From positions 12,049,501-12,113,500 of the forward strand of contig JAIUCV010000011.1 in the NCBI GenBank assembly GCA_026724425.1: DNA of 64,000 bases. The letters run 5' to 3'. Origin of the DNA: Erythrophleum ivorense. Taxonomy: Eukaryota > Streptophyta > Magnoliopsida > Fabales > Fabaceae. Both the position numbers and the translations under genes were made by a program. This document shows positions 60,135-64,000 of the stretch, piece after piece. How positions within the stretch are numbered: the first letter of the stretch is position 1; every line of letters starts with the position of its first letter. The notes beneath the pieces were generated by a model. It had not been told where the DNA came from, made no database searches, and saw nothing but the letters and a program-made list of their open reading frames with translations.

Positions 60135-62868
60135 CTACAGGATGTTGCAACAGGTGTTAAACCTATCATTTAGAGAGTTGCAGCGGTAGCCACAAATTGT
60201 CAACGCTTTTCTTGTATCCTCTGTAGAAGCTGCAGAAGCAGCAAGTGGTGCCTCGATCTTGAAAGTCGCTGGCTGAGTCAGGATAAAGCTTTGCGATGGC
60301 TCAATCTCAGACAGACTGTGGATGGACCTTCGCGATGCCTCAAATAGACTCTGTAGAGTGTGGATAAACCTTCGCGATGCCTCAGTCTCAGAAGTCGCTG
60401 GCTGAGTCTGGATAAACCTTTTCGATTCCTCAATCTCGTGGACAAACCTTCGCGATGCCTCAATTAGATTCTGTTGAGAAGCCCTTGTTTCCTCTTCTGC
60501 AGCTTTCAACCCAGCTTCAAGAGCAGCGTCAAGAGCAGCAACAAGCCTTCTTCTCTCCTCATGTTGTGCTGCTGTTGCAGGAGGCCATATCTGTGAAGTA
60601 GATGCCACCTCCTTTCCGGGTCTCCTTGGGATTGCTTGGTCATCTGCTGCTGCTGAAGGATCAATCTGTGCAGTAGATGCCACCTCCTTTCCGGGTCTCC
60701 TTGGAATTGCTTGGTCATCTGCTGCTGCTGGAGGATCAATCTGTGCAGTAGATGCCACCTCCTTTCCCGGTCTCCTTGGGATTGCTTGGTCATCTGCTGC
60801 TGCTGAAGGATCAATCTGTGCAGTGGATCCTACCTCCTTTCCCGGTCTTCTTGAGATTGCTTGGTCATCTGCTGCTGCTGAAACAATCTGTGCAGTAGAT
60901 GCCACCTCCTTTCCGTATCTCCCTGGGATAGCTTGATCATCTGCTGCTGCTGGAGAATCAATCTGTGAAGTGGATGCCACCTCCTTGCCGGGTCTCCTTG
61001 GGGTGGCTTGGTTATCTGCTGCTGCTGAAGATGCCACCTCCTTGCCGGGTCTCCTTGGGGTGGCTTGGTTATCTGCTGCTGCTGAAGGATCAATCTGTGC
61101 AGTGGATGCCTCCTCCTTGCCGGGTCTCCTTGGGATTGCTTCCTGTATACTTTGAGATGTAACAGGCCTTGACTCAGCACGTTCGATTGCAATATTCTTG
61201 CTACCGCACAGTTGTATCAGCTCGCATAAGCCGGGGGCATTATCCACCTGGAATCACAGTGCTTGTCATTTGATAACCAATTACTCAATCGTGAATATGA
61301 TTGATGTACGTATCAATCTGCCATTTGAAATTTTTCTTACCTCGTTCATGAAGTGGGCCAGAAATTCCCCGGGATACGCTATGGCGGCAGCAGCCAAAAG
61401 ACTGGACGATGCGATGTCAGAATGCTTATATCGAGTCAAATGGCTAACTTCAGGGGAAAAAAGGAAAAAAGAAAGAAGAAGAAGAATAGAATTAGACTTA
61501 ACCTAAATACATTAGATACGTTCGGATTAGCTGAAAGAAGTTGTAAACTATAAGTATAGCCGTTAACCTTCAGAGAACAAAATTTTATTCCTATACGCAA
61601 TGATAAGCATTGTTGTTAATGTCTAAAGAAGAGGGTTTTATTTGTAATGTGAGTTTACCTTCTTGAGCTTGGATGATGATCTCAATGATAGAGCGACGTT
61701 TGAAACCTCCAAGCTCTTTATATCTGGGGTAATAGTAATCCACAAAGGAGAAAGGCGTTATAGAACACATTCGCCAACGAAGTCCGTTGAGAATAGAACG
61801 CTCCATTTTCGCTAGAGCTTTAAGAGTAATGCTCAGATTTACATCGTTCTATTCAACAAATTAATATATTGAGCATAAGACTTTGCAAATGTGATTCAAA
61901 ATTTCCACCATGGACTTAATGGAAGGAAATACAATGTCACGCTGATTTACCACAAAATGTCTGACGCGAAAGGTAATGTCCCTCATCTTGGCAGCAATGA
62001 TGAGGCAACATATAGCAGTCACAAAAAGTTTTCTCTTCCTGAAACGTGGAAAGTGAGAGAGATATGCCGGCGGTGGGTTCCTTGAAACGAAGCGATCAAA
62101 GTAATTCATGGCCAGATAGGGAATATATACATCAAAATTTCTACCCTCCGAATACTGCAGAACAACATGCACAAGAATATAACGTAATCGATGGAATCCT
62201 TATGTAAAAGTAACTTTATTTGTCATGGATTAGTAAATACGGCACACAACGATCTCTGTTAATGCTAATCACAACTTTAAGTAGACGGATGCAAAATCTT
62301 GAATGACTGGAAGAGAACTTAGAGCACATAAATCATACCCTTCAGAGGAACACGGATCAAGAATCGAAAGCAGACACAGAGATTAAATGAGCCACTAGAA
62401 TTGAATACAATGACTTTGTTCTTATTTTTCTAGAAAAATAAGTTTAAGGAAAGCAAAGAGCTAGTAGCAAGAAGAGGAAGCTATATGATCGTAAACTTCG
62501 TTTCCGTTATCTTTATCTGTTTTCTCAGTAGCCAAACAGAAACATCAGTTCATAGACTGTAAACCGGAAACTCTTAAAGTTCTGCCAAGAAATCACAATG
62601 CATTCAGACTAAAGGAACGCATAAAAATTACACTGTCGTGAAAGATTATCTTCAAAACAAATAACGAAAGGCGTTGAACTAGAGCTTCGTCTCAAGTTTC
62701 ACATACCTCTGCGATTGTACGAATTGCATCGCTTCTCATTTCAGGGGTGTCGGGACGCTCGAAGAAGTCTGCAGCGGCCATAAACTCTGATTCTTCAGCG
62801 AAGTAGTACTTCTCTATAACTTCTTTTTCTTTACTAGCATGAAATGGAAATTCAGGATCGTCATCCAT
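60135..62868 (-). CDS. D-type-like cyclin with repetitive C-terminal extension
   Basis: Proposed exons: 62868-62707, 62154-61933, 61848-61659, 61447-61341, 61247-60135; about 597 residues. The N-terminal cyclin fold is clear: MRSDAIRTIAE, then YIPYLAMNYFDRFVSRN, a CCLIIAAKMRD helix, and MERSILNGLRWRMCSITPFS, characteristic of plant D cyclins, most like the CYCD6 group. The exon 2/3 junction is uncertain (donor GTATTT at 61932 with an 84-bp intron preferred; 61915 or 61908 possible). A short cyclin-C part follows (SSSLLAAAAIAYPGEFLAHF). Exon 5 adds about 330 residues after the cyclin-C end: eight ~25-residue repeats (PRRPGKEVASTAQIDPSAAA type), then a charged stretch with recurrent EASRRFIH. 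No LxCxE retinoblastoma-binding motif is seen near the N terminus. Such cyclins bind CDKs to drive the cell cycle; whether this one does is unknown. No disabling lesion is seen. Confidence 0.82.
60564..61139 (-). repeat. In-frame ~75-bp minisatellite in cyclin exon 5
   Basis: Eight head-to-tail copies, each coding for 19-25 residues on the pattern A-I/T-P-RRPGKEVAST-A/S-QID-P/S-AAAD-D/N-Q. Copy 2 is shortened to 19 residues, and copies 4 and 8 lack one residue each. All length changes are multiples of three, so the frame is kept. Confidence 0.95.
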
Positions 62869-62988
62869 TTCTGGAATCCTTCTGGTGGAGCGAATGAAAA
62901 GGAGAAAGTTATTTGTTTGCCAAGAAAGTGAGAGAAAACAAGAATGACGAGAGAAAATTCAAGCTTGGGTCCCTTTTGTTTATACAAC

Positions 62989-62995
62989 AATAGAA
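62989..62995 (-). promoter_or_regulatory. Candidate TATA box of the cyclin gene
   Basis: The minus strand reads GTATAAA about 120 bases upstream of the ATG at 62868. This would put transcription start near 62960 and a leader of about 90 bases. Confidence 0.5.
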
Positions 62996-63121
62996 CTGAG
63001 TTCAAGGATACTTCATATTTCTCTCTTTTGGCGGTTGAAATGAATAGTGAGAATTAGTTGGTTCGTTATCTGTTAGGAGAGAAAAAGGAGGGGAAGCCCG
63101 CGACTTTTCAAACTTCGACTG

Positions 63122-63127
63122 CACGTG
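63122..63127. promoter_or_regulatory. G-box CACGTG upstream of the cyclin gene
   Basis: A perfect palindromic CACGTG lies about 130 bases upstream of the candidate TATA box. bZIP and bHLH factors bind this core in plants. Function here is inferred from position only. Confidence 0.45.
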
Positions 63128-63705
63128 ATTTTGCACGCGTCTCTGTTTATATGGACCTGCGCTTTTTGCTTATTAATCTAAATCTTCTTTTTAAAAGAAT
63201 ATGATTAGATTTATAAATCTTTACATTAATTACTTACCATAATTATAAAAAAATGAAATCATAAAAATATTTTATATTTTATATTTTATAATTTGAGTAA
63301 ATTACACTACCTTTCTCTTTGAAAAATCTAAAGCTTCTTTTTTAAAATTAAAAAAATACATTATGCAGATTTATTTTTTACAAAAGTGGAGCCATAATTA
63401 TTATTTTAATCAAAATATTTTTACATTTAATATTTATATAATATATCAAGTATTAAATATATATTTGACTTATATAAGATAATTAATTTTTTAAATTTAG
63501 AATAATTTTAAAATTAATAGTTTTCATCACACTAAATAAAATAAAATATTGTGTTTATTTAATGTTATGTTGAAAATATTTACACATATATTGTAGAAAA
63601 ATATCCACTTCCGCATTAATTGAAGGTATATGGCATAGCTTTCACTACAGTTTGTACCCTCAATTCCCTACTCATTGATCTCTAACATGTGGCTCTGTGG
63701 AAGCA
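63128..63705. other. AT-rich intergenic DNA
   Basis: A/T-rich spacer between the cyclin promoter and the foldback element. Nothing is recognisable. Confidence 0.55.
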
Positions 63706-63858
63706 GATCCTCTAAAGTCCACTTCAGGTGAAGTGGAGAGAGAGAAAGAGAGGGAGGTGTGGGCCCCACATCTGACATGTGGGTTCCACACAATGTGGGG
63801 CCCACACCTCCCTCTCTTTCTCTCTCTCCACTTCACCTGAAGTGGACTTAAGAGGATC
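63706..63858. repeat. Long near-perfect inverted repeat (foldback/hairpin)
   Basis: Left arm 63706-63771 and right arm 63793-63858 are 66-bp inverted copies with a single mismatch (63714), separated by 21 bp. The arms contain GATCCTCT, AAGTCCACTTCAGGTGAAGT, a GA-rich tract and GGGCCCCACAT. Each arm also contains its own small palindrome (ACTTCAGGTGAAGT). It could be a foldback MITE or a transcribed hairpin. It lies just upstream of a putative promoter. Confidence 0.9.
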
Positions 63859-63859
63859 C

Positions 63860-64000
63860 TGACCCTTCACGTACCTTCACTCCCTCCACCCATCAAACAC
63901 TCTCTCTCCTTATCTTCACACTTTCTCCGAAAAAGGTTGCTTAAATACACTCTCTCTCTTCCATATCTCAATCCTCACCATCAGCATTTTCCATAATCTC
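63860..64000 (+). promoter_or_regulatory. Probable promoter and CT-rich leader of a gene to the right
   Basis: The last bases are strongly CT-rich on the plus strand (CACTCTCTCTCC, ACACTCTCTCTCTTCC), a hallmark of plant 5' UTRs, after a TTAAATACA that could be a weak TATA element near 63939. No ATG-led frame is seen before the window ends. Confidence 0.35.

Noticed and set aside
60506..61192. Gln/Leu- and Arg-rich minus-strand frames and plus-strand frames over the cyclin repeats
   Set aside because: The 75-bp unit is a multiple of three, so all frames stay open; only the frame continuous with the cyclin box is coding.

Overview
This is a stretch of plant nuclear genome, probably from a eudicot. 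The genes have many short GT-AG introns, the intergenic DNA is very AT-rich, and the mobile elements are of plant types: CACTA, Stowaway and PIF/Harbinger MITEs, copia and gypsy-type LTR elements, a TRIM and a decayed Helitron. The species cannot be named from the sequence alone.

Three protein-coding genes are convincing. (1) 16166-17941 (-) is a two-exon gene for a small serine-rich, single-membrane-span protein resembling the uncharacterised At5g23160 type. (2) 44558-58185 (+) is a complete 20-exon orthologue of UBP14, the plant USP5/isopeptidase-T that disassembles free ubiquitin chains; it has the zinc finger, Cys box, two UBA domains and His box. (3) 60135-62868 (-) is a D-type-like cyclin whose last exon carries eight copies of a ~25-residue repeat, which is unusual for a cyclin. 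The last ~140 bases look like the promoter and leader of a further gene lying outside the window.

The rest is mainly nested transposons, several with intact target-site duplications. Nest A (2089-8542) is a 307-bp Stowaway-like MITE split by a CACTA element (TSD TAA), itself split by a 3.66-kb solo LTR (TSD ATATC). Nest B (27.4-41.0 kb) is a Helitron helicase remnant beside a 4.56-kb LTR-like element (TSD ACTTG), which is split by a 7.45-kb copia retrotransposon (TSD TTTCA) that itself holds a ~670-bp AT-rich dispersed element; a PIF/Harbinger-type MITE lies just to the right. Nest C sits antisense in intron 4 of UBP14: a 3.4-kb non-autonomous LTR element whose left LTR was invaded by a 360-bp TRIM.

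The remaining intergenic DNA (about 0-2, 8.5-16, 18-27 and 41-44 kb) is AT-rich with microsatellites, short tandem duplications and a few MITEs. I see no tRNA, rRNA or CRISPR array. Exon boundaries were placed by eye from GT/AG sites, reading phase and protein homology; the cyclin exon 2/3 junction is the least certain.
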